This document shows positions 11,896-23,730 of a stretch of DNA of 64,000 bases, one piece after another. The position numbers and the translations under genes are program-made. Position 1 is the stretch's first letter. The number at the start of each line of letters is the position of its first letter. This DNA comes from Siphonodentalium dalli (Eukaryota > Mollusca > Scaphopoda > Gadilida > Siphonodentaliidae): contig CP136062.1 in the NCBI GenBank assembly GCA_032622095.1, forward strand, positions 5,704,001 through 5,768,000, given 5' to 3'. Under the pieces are notes generated by a model. It was not told the origin of the DNA. It saw only the letters and a program-made list of their open reading frames with translations, and did not search any database.

Positions 11896-12640
11896 AGTTT
11901 AATGCCTCAGGGGCTCCTATCTGAAAAAGGGCTTCGCGGATAAATATCGATAGGTCGATATTGTCGGCTAACCAATGCTTCAATATGCCAGTCCCACACC
12001 GTGAGAAATTAATTAATGTATTCAATGGGCACGGGTGGACGTAGTGAACCATTCTTATACCACATTGTGTGGTTCTCATAATAGAGAGGATTAACTTGGG
12101 CCCAGTAAGTATCCATTATTTCACAAAGAGCTTGATTATCGTCGTCCTCGGGTGGGGCAGTTAAGATGATATTTGGTTCAGTCCGAGAAAAATGTAGTAG
12201 TCATCCCAGAGGAGAAGGAATGCTCCAAATGAATCGAGGGCGAGATGAATTGTAAGTCGGATGTTGATATGATATGCCATCATCTGGTGCATAACACCAC
12301 TCCGAACGAGGATCAACATTCCCATCCATATCAGGGTCTGCACCTAGTTCCAAATCCTAATCAGCGAACTGATCATCGGTATCAGAATTGGGATCAACAC
12401 CCCAATACTGAACAGCGAATCCCTCACTATCAAACCAATCGCCCCGATGTCCCAATCATGGTCAGTTCCGTCCTCAACATTTCCCTCGACTACATCTTAG
12501 CAAAAAATTTCTTCCGCAGTAGCAGGTAAACTATGGTCAGTGGTTATCCCTACCCAGTCAAAATCCCAAACCGGGACATGATTAACTTGAAAATACTGAA
12601 ACCCGTCGTTCCTATCGGTATAGCACATGCACAAAATCAC
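11896..12640 (-). pseudogene. Decayed acidic reading frame of about 245 codons, function unknown
   Basis: Read on the minus strand from about 12,640, one frame codes for an Asp/Trp/Tyr-rich protein with stretches such as VWDFDWVGITTDH, QYWGVDPNSDTDDQF and NQALCEIMDTYWAQVNPLYY. It is interrupted by a stop after EEIFC, a frameshift near 12,435, and in-frame stops after QFAD, after SPLG and after PIEYIN (12,009-12,011); it fades near 11,900. Composition stays protein-like across the stops, so this was once coding. It lies between the integrase end and the env gene of the same strand, so it may be an accessory frame of that retroelement or a captured host fragment. I do not recognise the family. 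Confidence 0.5.
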
Positions 12641-13789
12641 AAACCACAATATTGTATGCGTGTCAAACCGAGAGACAGAGAAAAATCAATGAAGTGTCTT
12701 GTCCAAAACTGAGATTAAATTCAACAACGGCCCATATCTCATTTAACTAATTCGTCCAATCAACACAGAGTAACATGATTTTATTGATTTTTTAAATTTA
12801 TTTTGGACCTTCCCAACCCCAGAATGACACCCATTGTACTTACATGTAATCCTTAGGGACCTTACATGCTCTATGTTGCTCGTACGCACCATACGAATAT
12901 CACTGCATATTACAAGAAAATATGAAGTTGGTTTAGCCCAATTTTAACCTTGCGTATTGATTGTTGCAGTTTTTAGTGACTTTTACTAATCGGCTTCGTA
13001 ATTTTATTGAAAATTCCGGTATTATCAAAATCCATCATATAGATGAACGAACAGCACCTTTTCGCTACCTTTTGTTTCAATATGACTGCTTACTTTAGTT
13101 ACTCTTTATTGAGCATACATGTCACTAGTTTTCGAATAATTTAACAGAACATTTAACTCAAAAAAGCATCACACCCTCTGGTGTGGTGCACTGAAATACA
13201 ACAACATGTTTAACAAAAACGCTCTTTATTGTATTGGTGGCCTATTTGGCACTTGTAGAATTCATTATTTTCCATAACTGTCTATTTTCATCAAATGATT
13301 GTGACATTTAGAGGGACTTTTAATTATTTACCACCGAACACAACTTTAATTTAATTCCTACACATTTAATGACACATAAAACCAATTGTGATCCATATTG
13401 TATTACAATTCCCCAACTCGTGAATTCTGTATATATTGATTGTGCCCTTTCATGAAACGCCATCACATATTATTCATTTATTGATTAACATTTAACAACA
13501 CATGCTAGATTACAGCATGTCGTACGACACAAGTAATACCAAAAAAAAATCATACGAAAAACTTGACTTTGTCTCATTGTGCAATCTGATCATTAAACTG
13601 TCAAAAGGAGTTGTTATATGGTTAATTTAAAATTCTTCACTGGACATATATACATCCCCGTCGTTGACCTCAGTTATTTCGTCTGTGTTATTAGTGTCAT
13701 GGACAATTGGCCCATTCATATTTTCGGGTGCTAATTGATACTAATTCATGGGTTCAGAATTACGCGCTCGTAATTCTCATTGTATAGTA
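12641..13789. other. No gene recognised
   Basis: About 1.15 kb of AT-rich sequence with only chance frames. The motif aaacgctctttattg at about 13,220 recurs at 17,249, 17,392, 19,068 and 19,482. Confidence 0.5.
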
Positions 13790-14310
13790 TCAAGGGTACG
13801 TGTTCACTATCTGTGTCAGAGGTGTCGCGGACAGCCTGGCGAAGGCGATTTCGCAATTCACATAAAGGTATAAACTTTCTGTGGCACTGTCTTCAGTCAG
13901 ACGTTGCACTCTACGTTGATTAATTATTTGGTTCATTGGGTCCATATGTTCCTTATCACTTGACTTAATGTCCTGATCGCTATCTGGGCAAACCAGTTGT
14001 TGTTGTCTAGTTATGTGTGTTAGTGTTTTCTTTGGAATTTTCCATATATCTACCGAGGAGTGTCTCAAATTTATATGTGCGACGGTATGTTCATCTTTAA
14101 TAATAAATGAAACTGGACCTTTTTTCTTTAGAATCACGTGATATGGGACTCATTTTAACGACAACTTACCCGATGTCTGTCCAATCTTATGATACACTTT
14201 ATCGCCAACATTATAGGTTACTTCTGCTGTTTTTATTCATTCTTTCTGTCTACGTTTAGCAATTTCCATGTGATGGTGAACATATCTAAAAGCTGGAATC
14301 TGAAATCATG
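13790..14310 (-). pseudogene. pol: C-terminal part of a Ty3/Gypsy-type integrase, broken
   Basis: On the minus strand the segment reads HHHMEIAKRRQKE, a stop, then AEVTYNVGDKVYHK, SGKLSLK, a TGA at 14,150-14,152 in place of a likely Trp, and VPYHVILKKKGPVSFIIKD. This is the small barrel domain that binds DNA at the end of Ty3-type integrases (GDKV... LxxKWxPY... GPVxF). A 115-codon tail follows (to 13,790) with an acidic and basic mixture and no recognisable fold. Nothing upstream of 14,310 resembles the catalytic core, so the element is truncated there. It shares strand and order with the env pseudogene at 8,900-10,812, which suggests one old retroelement. Confidence 0.75.
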
Positions 14311-16437
14311 CATCTATGTGCCAATAGTGTCATCGAAAACAATTGATCATGTAAATTTACTTATTGATAATGGTAAATAATATATCTATATCCAAAACGA
14401 GCAAAATAAATATAAATGTGTATTAGTACGCAAGATGAAACTGGAACAAGAGCCAATCGATATTGATATTTGTTAACTAAACAACACCAAGAAAGGATTA
14501 TGACAACAACAGCATATCGATCATGAAAACAACTGAGGTAAGCAATGTGTGTGGATTTACGAAGTCCAACTTGTCCAAGTCTACACATAAAAGTGTTAAA
14601 GCGAAATCCAAAACAAAACAATCTTCGAATTTTGCTGTTGAACAATTGAAAATGGTTTTCGCAAATTCGTCATTCATTCAAGTTCAACTCATTGCTCAAG
14701 CCACAAAATAGGTTTTGCACAGATTCCAAACAAACTACATATCGTAAATATATGTAGATGGTTCAAATCTATACATGATACTAGCTCATTCTGGCAACGA
14801 AAAGTGTGAACAAAACAGCAAATTCTGTTATTTGATGACTTGCGCACATTGGTCACCTTACAAGTTACATGTAGGCAAGTTTAGCTTAGCTTCAGTGAGT
14901 GTCAAAACATTGCCAATGCAACAACTGCCCATGGCATGTGCAACTGATAAATGCAGGTGATGTGTAACCTCAGACGACTGCAATTTAAAACCGTATGTGC
15001 AAAACAAACGGAGAGTATCCTCTTTCCTCACACGGTTGCAATTGGAAATCCGCAGAAGTCTGGGTGATTTAGAGCCACAGCAGACACTGTGATTAAATTC
15101 GTAAGTGGGGAAAATCGCAGGTGGAGCATTCAATGAGCATGCCCACGACAATAGGTTGAACATTTTCTTATAGTTTGATTTTCAAACAATTTAATGCGAA
15201 AATTAATTGTTTAATATTTACATATTTTCCTATTTTCGATCAAAATTTTGGATTGAAATGGTCATCAGTTGGAAAATTCCAACCTTATGAGGGGAGAGGT
15301 TCGAAATTTCCAACACTTGGAAAGCTTCTGTCCTGGTCCCTCCGTGTGGCCAGTCAAAAACTGCTAGTTAATTTAAGAAAACAATATATTCTGCAATGTT
15401 TGCTCAAGATTTGCAACTGTTAGAAATCTCCAACCCAACAACTCCTACCGATCGAAACTTCTCAACTGATTGCCATTTAACTCCATAATTCAATCATATG
15501 TGGGATCATCGTGAACTTTGGAACGAAGATTATAGTGATGCCCCAACCCCCTATCGACACGTCCCTGCATGAAATTCCCAATTGTAGAGTAAGCTTGTGA
15601 GAATCATCCCTGTCACAACATAATTTATGTGGAAACCCTTATTTATCAAAGGCAACTTCTCTCTGTTTATGAACCCCATCTCAAAATATATCTGCATACG
15701 CCCATACATAATTTGAAGCCAGCATATGCCATTGATTTTATTGGCCCCGTGAGAACTTAGCACGACGACAAAGGGTTAATGATGAGTGAGCAATACACCC
15801 AGCGATAATCCTACATATCGACATTCGCACGCATTTCATGGCGGTGACAACCCCTAATTCAGCCTCGTATACTTGTAATTTTAACACCGTGTTCTACCCG
15901 ATGCTGTGTTATTTCTGTACTATGGAACTCCATAAGTTGGTAATTTATCAGCCCGTCAATCGAGTTCTTGTTTTTTCCCAAGATAGACAATTCGCGTAAT
16001 ACAGAATAACAAAAAGATGCAGCGTTAGGGCACTCCGTTCACCCTAAAAACCGAGCAGCTCGCTGCTGAAATGAATCCCAGTTACAGATGGCTCGCCGAG
16101 AATATCATATAAGTCAGTTCACAACGATGTATGGTGTGAACAAAGGGTAGTCGACTATTGTTCAATTCCAATAAACAATGCAAGTCATTTAAAAGACTAG
16201 GAAAATTATCGAGGAACGTTCTACGCGTGTTCAAACACGGCTTTTGGGAATCTATAGTACAGTGCCCTGGAGTGGTCTTTTTATGATATTCCATTGTATA
16301 GTAAGTTATTGGAAGCATGAATAAATTTAAATTTGTCATGACCGCATAGCTACAATGGACGAATAATAGCTTAGCATTATTATAGTGATGATACAAACTG
16401 ACCGGGTGGCAACACTGCTACAGCTTAAGTTATTTAC
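14311..16437. other. No gene recognised
   Basis: About 2.1 kb containing only short unconnected frames on both strands. No integrase core, RT or other pol motif could be found here. Confidence 0.5.
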
Positions 16438-16545
16438 CTTTATGAGCGTGTTCATCTGTCTGAGATATTTAGAAACACAAGTGCCGTCGGCTGTTTTATT
16501 CCAATGAAAATCACAAGTTGGTAGATTACCAGCAACAATGGTCTT
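16438..16545 (-). CDS. Candidate isolated 108-bp coding exon
   Basis: On the minus strand ctgtttcag ends at 16,546, a 36-codon open frame follows, and the segment ends ATAAAG at 16,438 followed by gtaaataac. Acceptor and donor both match consensus, and the exon length is a multiple of three. The peptide includes TCDFHWNKTADGTCVSKYL, with two Cys and a possible N-glycosylation sequon (NKT). No protein family is recognised. Another possible acceptor lies near 16,680 within an upstream open frame (16,572-16,823). Chance occurrence cannot be excluded. Confidence 0.3.
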
Positions 16546-16929
16546 CTGAAACAGATGAATCAATTTGAATGTCAATCTGTTTTGCAAATGCTTTTATATG
16601 AGTTTAGTGGCGAGTATTTGTGACAATTTTTATTCACGAGCGTAAAAACTATACAAACTGGAATTGAAAGAAAAATTACATTAGCGGGACGGTTTGGTGC
16701 GAAATCATGGTAATATGAAATGGGACCAACACATAAAGCAGGATATGACGGATTATAATCGGCGCAATTGATACCGTTGTTCCGTAATGCGGGCCCATCG
16801 GGGTGGTCTAAATATTTGTACAATTTGGTAAATATAGGGTGATAAATTAGAAGATTGAATTACAAAATGGAGCCTCGGTTAGTACTTTCCACTCGCGGGG
16901 CTCTTTATTGCGATATCATTATGTGGATA

Positions 16930-18100
16930 AGACGCTATATCTATTATATTCCTTACGTTCTATTGCACTTAACTGTGGCAATATATCAGACCTCGTTCAA
17001 TTCCGTTTCAATCACCACACACCACGACGCCGACAGCGCTCATCCAATTCTAAGCCAACAATATTGAATATTATTCAACTAGTTATTAATGTCGATGTCA
17101 TGTGTGCAATATATGGCTAAATCTAGTTATGCCATTGTTTATCTGATCATAATGTTGCTGTGTTCATATTTATTTGTACAAAACAAGTCATAAATCAGGT
17201 TTCCCCATTTATTGACATTAATTTTGACAAGGGTGAATGATCGTAAACGCTCTTTATTGAAATCGTGATGTGAATGACATATAATTATGCACCGTCGTCT
17301 GTAATGAAACATTATTTCCAGATAAACTAGGGCCACACGGTGTGTGTAATTTAGCAACCGGTTTCCACTCACGGGAAGAAATATTATATAATAAACGCTC
17401 TTTATTGACATACAACTTATACTATTTTGATCTTTGCCTCCCACAACTCAACAGACTGCAATGTTAAAAAGAACTCGGCCCTACTACAGTACAGCAAAGT
17501 GATTTATACTGATGTCCTATGGTATACAACTGTATGGTTGCATCATGAGCCATGCATTGTATTGTGTTGAGTAAAACCTATCAATCAAAACCCTTAAAAC
17601 AGGCTTTCTACATATATATACATCTAGATCACAATTAATTTTGCCATGCACGGGTCTCGTGAAGGCTCGTTGTGGCAACGATATAGGGTCTTCCGATGTG
17701 CCTTATGTCCTCGTCAAAAGTGCAACAAATTCAGACAAAATAAGAACAATTTTATGTACACGCATGTTACTATATATGCATACCATAAAGGTAAATCCAG
17801 TTTCGTCGTAAGGCACCCCATCGCACCTACTGCCAGTGTGTCCTTTTATCGTCAGTCTGCCCCCCTCCCCGACCACCACCATTTCCTCTCCACTAGATAT
17901 TACGAACTAAACAAAATTTCGGAAAGTGTGGATGCGAGTCATGACAACGACGACGTTCTGACAGAACAAAACCATCCTGCATAATATATAGGTTACATGT
18001 TCCGATACCATATGTTCATATTAAATGCAGTTTCCGTAAATAATTATTTGTGTGACACCCAAACGCACCGACTTTCGATACGTCCCTGTTTAACCAGCCC
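16930..18100. repeat. Diverged tandem duplication, unit 1
   Basis: Collinear similarity to 18,740-19,690. Shared landmarks include ggcaatatatc(a/t)gacct, tgaatgatcgtaaacgctc, the catgcattgtattgtgttg region, ttaattttgccatgcacggg and gtaaataattatttgtg. Indels are frequent and divergence is substantial. The frame at 17,646-17,984 lies inside this repeat and is not conserved in unit 2. Confidence 0.7.
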
Positions 18101-18223
18101 CCCTATTCCTCTGCGTTAAATATTACGAACTCATTGGGATATGTATAGAGAACAGAGAAACGCCAAGCTGGACTTAAGTACCGGTCAGTTAGTCTTGATG
18201 GAAAGGGAATAGCTCAAAACACT

Positions 18224-18315
18224 GGTATTTGGTACAATTGACCCCACCACCCAAAGACATATATATGAGACTTATATATGTATTTGGTGTGGTGGGGTCA
18301 TTTGTGCCAAATACC
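18224..18315. repeat. 92-bp hairpin with ~40-base arms
   Basis: ggtatttggtacaattgacc is mirrored by the segment ending gtgccaaatacc, with matching gaccccaccacc and ggtgtggtggggtc inside and a short AT-rich loop. It could be a minimal MITE or a small-RNA precursor; sequence alone cannot decide. Confidence 0.75.
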
Positions 18316-18739
18316 CGTGACTCTATATATCTCCTAGTTTTAAATTTTTATGTAATTTAGTTAAATAACGGGGGAGTTTTGGGGTAAATATGAGAATATC
18401 TATCAATTGATGGAACATCTTCGGCCATATCTATTCTGTATCCTTGTATAATATACTTTTTGGTTTTATTTCATGCCAACATTAGTCAATAACACTGACT
18501 CTGTATATAAATAATCTGGGACCCAAACATTAATTTGGCCTTCAATATGACTACCCAGATCAGTGTATGATACATGCGGAACAACATTATCATTATGGGT
18601 ATACATCCACCGCCTTATATCGGGTTTCATGTGTCTGTTTTCGCAATTCATTACAGTCAGTGGGTCAAGTTTCCACAAAAATACTATAATGGTAATCGTG
18701 GGTCTATTTAAACTGCCTATATATAATTGTAACAAAGCA

Positions 18740-19690
18740 TTACATGCACATCAGTATACTTATATCTCGTGTTTTTCTGCACTAAATGGTGGCAATATAT
18801 CTGACCTAATAAGTTAGTCCATTTCCGTTTCATTCACTATATATCACGACTTCAACATTCATCCAATACTGAGCCAACATATTGAATGATTTATTTCAAT
18901 AATAATAATGAGTAGAATTCAAGTGATGCCAATGGCATGCATGTACTATTATATGAAATCATTTTGTGTCATAGTTCATCGATCATCCTCGGTTGCTGTG
19001 GCTATGTCGGTTTGTACGACACCCTTAACAAATCGTATTAATTTTACAAAGAATGAATGACTGTGAACGCTCTTTGTTGGAGTCGCGATATGCATGGTAT
19101 ATATAGTTACGCTGTGTCGTCTTTAATGAAACATAATGTTCATACAAACTTGGGCTAGTCGGTGTGTTTAATTTACAACACAGTTTTGGCCACAGGAAGT
19201 ACATTAAGGTTGTATAATTATATATATTGGTACAAAGCTGTTACTATTGTCTTACCAACTCAACAACGTGCAATGTTAAAATATCACACAACAGTCGGGA
19301 ATATATGGCTCAATCGAACCATACTGTTTTATAGTGATGCCCTAGGTAGGGTATACATATATTTTGCATCACGAACCCTGCATTGTGTTGTGTTGAGGAA
19401 AGCCAGTCAAAATCATAAAAAACAGGCGTCCTACATGTACATCTAGTTTACCATTAATTTTGCGATGAACGGGTCTCATGAACGCTCTTTGTTGAAATCA
19501 CGGGAACTTCCTATGCATATCATGTCCTCGTCAACAGAACAACGCGTTTGGGCAGAATGAGAGCAGTCTTACACGCACAGCTATGTGTTCATATACACTA
19601 TGTTCTTATTAAATCAAGATTACGTAAATAATTATTCGTGAGACATATCCACCGCACCGACTGTAGCTATACGTCCCTGTTTCATTGGTC
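18740..19690. repeat. Diverged tandem duplication, unit 2
   Basis: Second unit of the duplication described at 16,930-18,100. The units are separated by about 640 bp of unrelated sequence that holds the 92-bp hairpin. Confidence 0.7.
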
Positions 19691-19699
19691 ACCTTTATG

Positions 19700-19925
19700 T
19701 ACACGTATGTTATGTGGTCGATAGCTCCACCCGTTTCCGAGATCTTGTCTGCGCATGCGCTGCACGGGCGTCGCACGGGCTCGCCAATACGACATTGACC
19801 ACCGCCTGGTCAAGCTACACACACGTACCAAGTGTCGTCCCGATCGGTCGAGAATCGTAGATTTGTATTAATGACATACAAACATACAGACAGACAAACA
19901 AACAGATTGTATCAAAATATATAGG
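19700..19925 (+). mobile_element. LINE 3'-end or SINE-like tail
   Basis: A GC-richer stretch reading cccgatcggtcgagaatcg runs into catacagacagacaaacaaac. This layout is common at the 3' ends of RTE/CR1-type LINEs and their SINE partners in marine invertebrates. No coding part is present and the exact family is unknown. Confidence 0.45.
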
Positions 19926-21450
19926 AGATATATAAGTGACTAGTGTTGGAAATTAAACGGTTTATGTTCACGCTGAAGCTCGGATATTACAGGCCAAATC
20001 CTACGAGTGGACATATTACTGTTAAATTTCCCACACAAGACACTTATGATATTTTGTTTATCCACCGACTCGAATACTAAGAAATTTTTGCGAAATATTC
20101 AACTCAGAAGGTGAATTTAACAAGAGTTCCTCCATTGGAAATGGCACATACATGCGGCAACGCGAACGTGACATACAGAATTATTTTTAATCTGACATTG
20201 TATTACTATGTCCTTTTCTGTCAGTTCAGAATCCGTGTGGTACCGGTTCACGCACGACAACATGTCTGTGCTATAGTTGACAGGCGCCATGATGTTTCTA
20301 TTCTGATTCATATGAACGCATTTGTGAAGTTTAATAGCTAAAACGCAGGATCTATCCTCACACGGAAGTGTTTCCGCCATATTCAATCGGCAAAATATCC
20401 GGTTACTTTCGATTTGCTAGTTAATACATATCGCGTGTTTTCTGGTTTCCGCTTTCGAGAAATCGGCGAGGTTTGCCGAACAATGACGAGGGAATACGAA
20501 TAGACTACAACACCAATGGCAGCACTTCCGTTTTTCGTGAATTGACGATATTTGCAAGGAAATGGTTTACTTGTTTAAGCTAATTCCGTAGTCGCGAATT
20601 CCTAATTACAAACAAAAGTCGGAGTAAATTTTTGAAAAACGATAAAATGGAATTTGGCGGCAGGTTTTGAGTAGGGGCGGGCGGGTTACCCTAAACACAG
20701 GTATTCTTCGTTTTGGCCTTAGCATACAGATTATTCCAATCCCAATGCGTCAAGTCGACAATAGCAAGTACGCAGGGCTATATTTAGTAATTTGTCCACA
20801 AATAGCCACTAGTAATAGTATATATGCTAGCCATGCTGACCGAGCTCCCGCTTACTGCTTAAGGTTTAAACCGAGAACACAGTGTTAAAATCATGAACTA
20901 TTTAATATGTGAGAATGCTGAAACAAATCACCGTTAACTTAATGGCGTTATTAACGGTGCATAATAATTATTATATTTAACTTGATCTGTCAATCACAGG
21001 AAACAGAATTCGTAGATGGAAAGTTGAAAGCATATCCTCTCACCAGTCACTACACTCTGCAGTGTGCCGAGACCAAATTGGAGATGTTCTTCTTTTCCTT
21101 CACTCACCAAGTTAATTGACTCACTTTGTCAGTCACAAATTCACTGGGCTTCACATGTTTGTCACATATGTGTGTCGACTGCTCTGTGGCTGGCTAGAAT
21201 TGTAGTTTGACCCGAGTCACACTCACAGTGAGTGGGTGAGGCTGAGCCATAAGTCGTTGAAAACTAAATTTACTAATCTGTAATCACTAAATTAGTGACT
21301 AATACAATCCTAATATTAATAGACTAGTAGTAGTACTAGTACTAGTAGTAAATGAGTAATTTCAGTAAATCAGTCAGCTCTAAAATGTCCATTTTCTGAT
21401 TTCCTTGACGGTTGACATGACAGTGTCAGCTATTAACAATTAAATTTAAA
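19926..21450. other. No gene recognised
   Basis: About 1.5 kb with chance frames only. A small palindromic tagtac/actag cluster sits at about 21,322-21,352. Confidence 0.5.
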
Positions 21451-21459
21451 GAAGTAGAC

Positions 21460-21995
21460 AGGGGGGGTCGGAAAAACATTTGAGGCACGTATGGCATTTT
21501 TTCCCTTTCGATCATTTTTTGTACCCACCCACACCCACCGCCAAATTTTTTTCCGTTTTCGACAGTTTTTTCCGACCATTTTTGGACACCCACCCCCCTT
21601 TTAACACTAAAACAGAGATTTGCGGGGGAAAATACACTGTAAACAGCTGTGTATGAATTTATGTGCATACTATTTGTCATGGATGTTAACATTGACATGT
21701 AAATAGGAACGATTCATTTTGGGGTCATTCGGCCAAAAAAACATGGCTACCAGTGGCCATCTTGGATTTCCAAATTTGCAACAAAATACAACACGATAAC
21801 TGCCTGCAGTTAGTTTAGCAGTTAGAATTACATGATTTCTCTTATTTTAAGGTGTTTTAAGCCAAACTCATTGCAAAAACAGTAAAAAAACAGGAATTTT
21901 TTTTTTAGTTGCGGAAAAAATTGCTTGTTGGTGGCTTTGACCACCCACCCACCCCGGCATACGTGCCGGAAATTTTGTTTTTTCACCCCCCCCCT
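21460..21995. mobile_element. 536-bp TIR transposon with 9-bp target duplication
   Basis: gaagtagac occurs immediately left (21,451-21,459) and right (21,996-22,004). The element starts AGGGGGGGTCGGAAAAACA and ends in a similar inverted form (tttttcacccccccccct). The inner arms share GGCACGTATGGC with its inverted GCCATACGTGCC-like counterpart near 21,955-21,968. A 9-bp duplication fits Mutator-like elements, but no transposase is encoded. The open frames here are by-products of the poly-T/poly-C content. Confidence 0.8.
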
Positions 21996-22004
21996 GAAGT
22001 AGAC

Positions 22005-23655
22005 GGAACAATTTGCAGCTTGCAACTCTAACCAGTCCAGGTGAAAACATACTTAAAATTATACAGAACAAGTTAAATCACCGTGGTGACCACACACCAG
22101 TCCAACGTCCACAGTCCACTCCACTGTCTCCACTGACCTTCATTTTGATTTTCATATTTTTTCAGTCACAGAATGACAGATTCATCATTCGGTATCTTTC
22201 CGACTGACTGAGTTTCACTTCCACTGTTCAACCAAGTCCGGAGACCTCACACACAATGTATGCCCAATCGATTGGCTTATACCAATACAATTCAGCACGA
22301 GAACAACAACGGAGAATTTCGAATATGCACTCGCCGATAACTTCTTGCACCTGGGCGCACCCATTTTGTAACGAAAATGACGTCACCAATCGCAACGTTG
22401 CTATGGGCCAGGGGACGTAATCTCAGGTGTAATCTCAAACTGAAACGGTTCGGTATCTGACGAAGTTTGACGAATGCTATGAGCCTATGTCAACTAAATC
22501 CACTTCAATCATTTAATTTGGAATAAGGTTGTTTTTGTTTTTCAAATTTAACAGTATTGCTATGATCGAAGAAGTAAAATAAATTCGTTTTGTTAATTTG
22601 TCAAGGTTATGGCGGCCACCATAGGTCCGAATCGCCCGGATGTAAAAAACAAATTTTGAGGTTGATAGAGTATAGAAATTAGTGACGTCACAACTATACT
22701 TGCGTCGCTTACGAACCGTAAAACAACCTTTGGGTTGTGATAATTGTGAGTACTGTGTACACGCTAACACTGTGACAAAATTAATTTATGAACACAGTTT
22801 TGTCAAAGGTGTCATTAGCTGCGACCAGAAAAAACGTATTCAATGTTTAGCTTCACCTACCATAAAACAAAAAAGTGAAATATATTGTTAGTATTCAATT
22901 AATATAGCTTTTGCTTCGTAAAAAGCGCCCCGTCGTAAACGTGGTTAGCTTCAGGATTTCAAAACCGGAAGTGACAACTGTTCAGTGAATTATTCCCCTT
23001 CGGCTTGCCATACTAATTTGTCTATTTATAGCTGCTATATTTTTGGCCCGTTGTAACTCTTTCCACGGGTACACCCGGTCAGCACGTTAAATCGCGACAG
23101 GTAGTTTAATTTTGTTTCTGTCTAAAACATAAGTTTTTTCCCAGAATTCATCGAAATTTGTCTAATTATTGTGTCTGACTGATTTTCGGACAATTCGTTA
23201 GTCAGGTTATAATTGATCGCGGTGGTTTATTTGAGCACTAAAGGTTAGTTTATTTATTCGGCTTTCGTTTTAGCGCTAAATCCGAATAGTTCTCGAATGA
23301 TCGATTGTCACATGATTCCATAGACGGAACACACCGTTCCGGATCCATGGTCGGTTTCCTTTTTTCAGAATACCGGAAGTCAGTTTACGAGCGACATCTC
23401 GAGCGAGGTAATGTCGCTAATATTAGTACAGTTTGTTTTGAAAATCATCAAAATGTCAGAGTAAACTGGTAACTATTCTCAGATTCTGCAATACCAAATG
23501 TCCTCACCTTCAGGCTTACCAGTATGTTTATGCACTTCATCTTGCAAGGAAATACCATAGCGGGAATTGTCTTTGATCCAGCTGTTATTTTTTGAAACTT
23601 TCATCCTGATAATTGTAATATTAAAAAATTATGATAATAGTCTCTTGCTCATATA
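22005..23655. other. No gene recognised
   Basis: About 1.65 kb. A 69-codon frame at 22,682-22,891 has a Cys cluster (CDNCEYC) but no splice context or known domain. Confidence 0.5.
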
Positions 23656-23659
23656 TTTT

Positions 23660-23730
23660 ACGGAGTGTCTAAAGAACGGTATACCGCTCTTTAGCACTGA
23701 GGGCTAAAGAACGGTATACAGCTCTTTATA
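23660..23730. repeat. Palindromic 'agcggtataccgct' repeat, left part
   Basis: Two units built on gctaaagaacggtataccgctctttagc. The same array continues at 28,663-29,090, so the foldback element between them was inserted into it. Confidence 0.75.
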
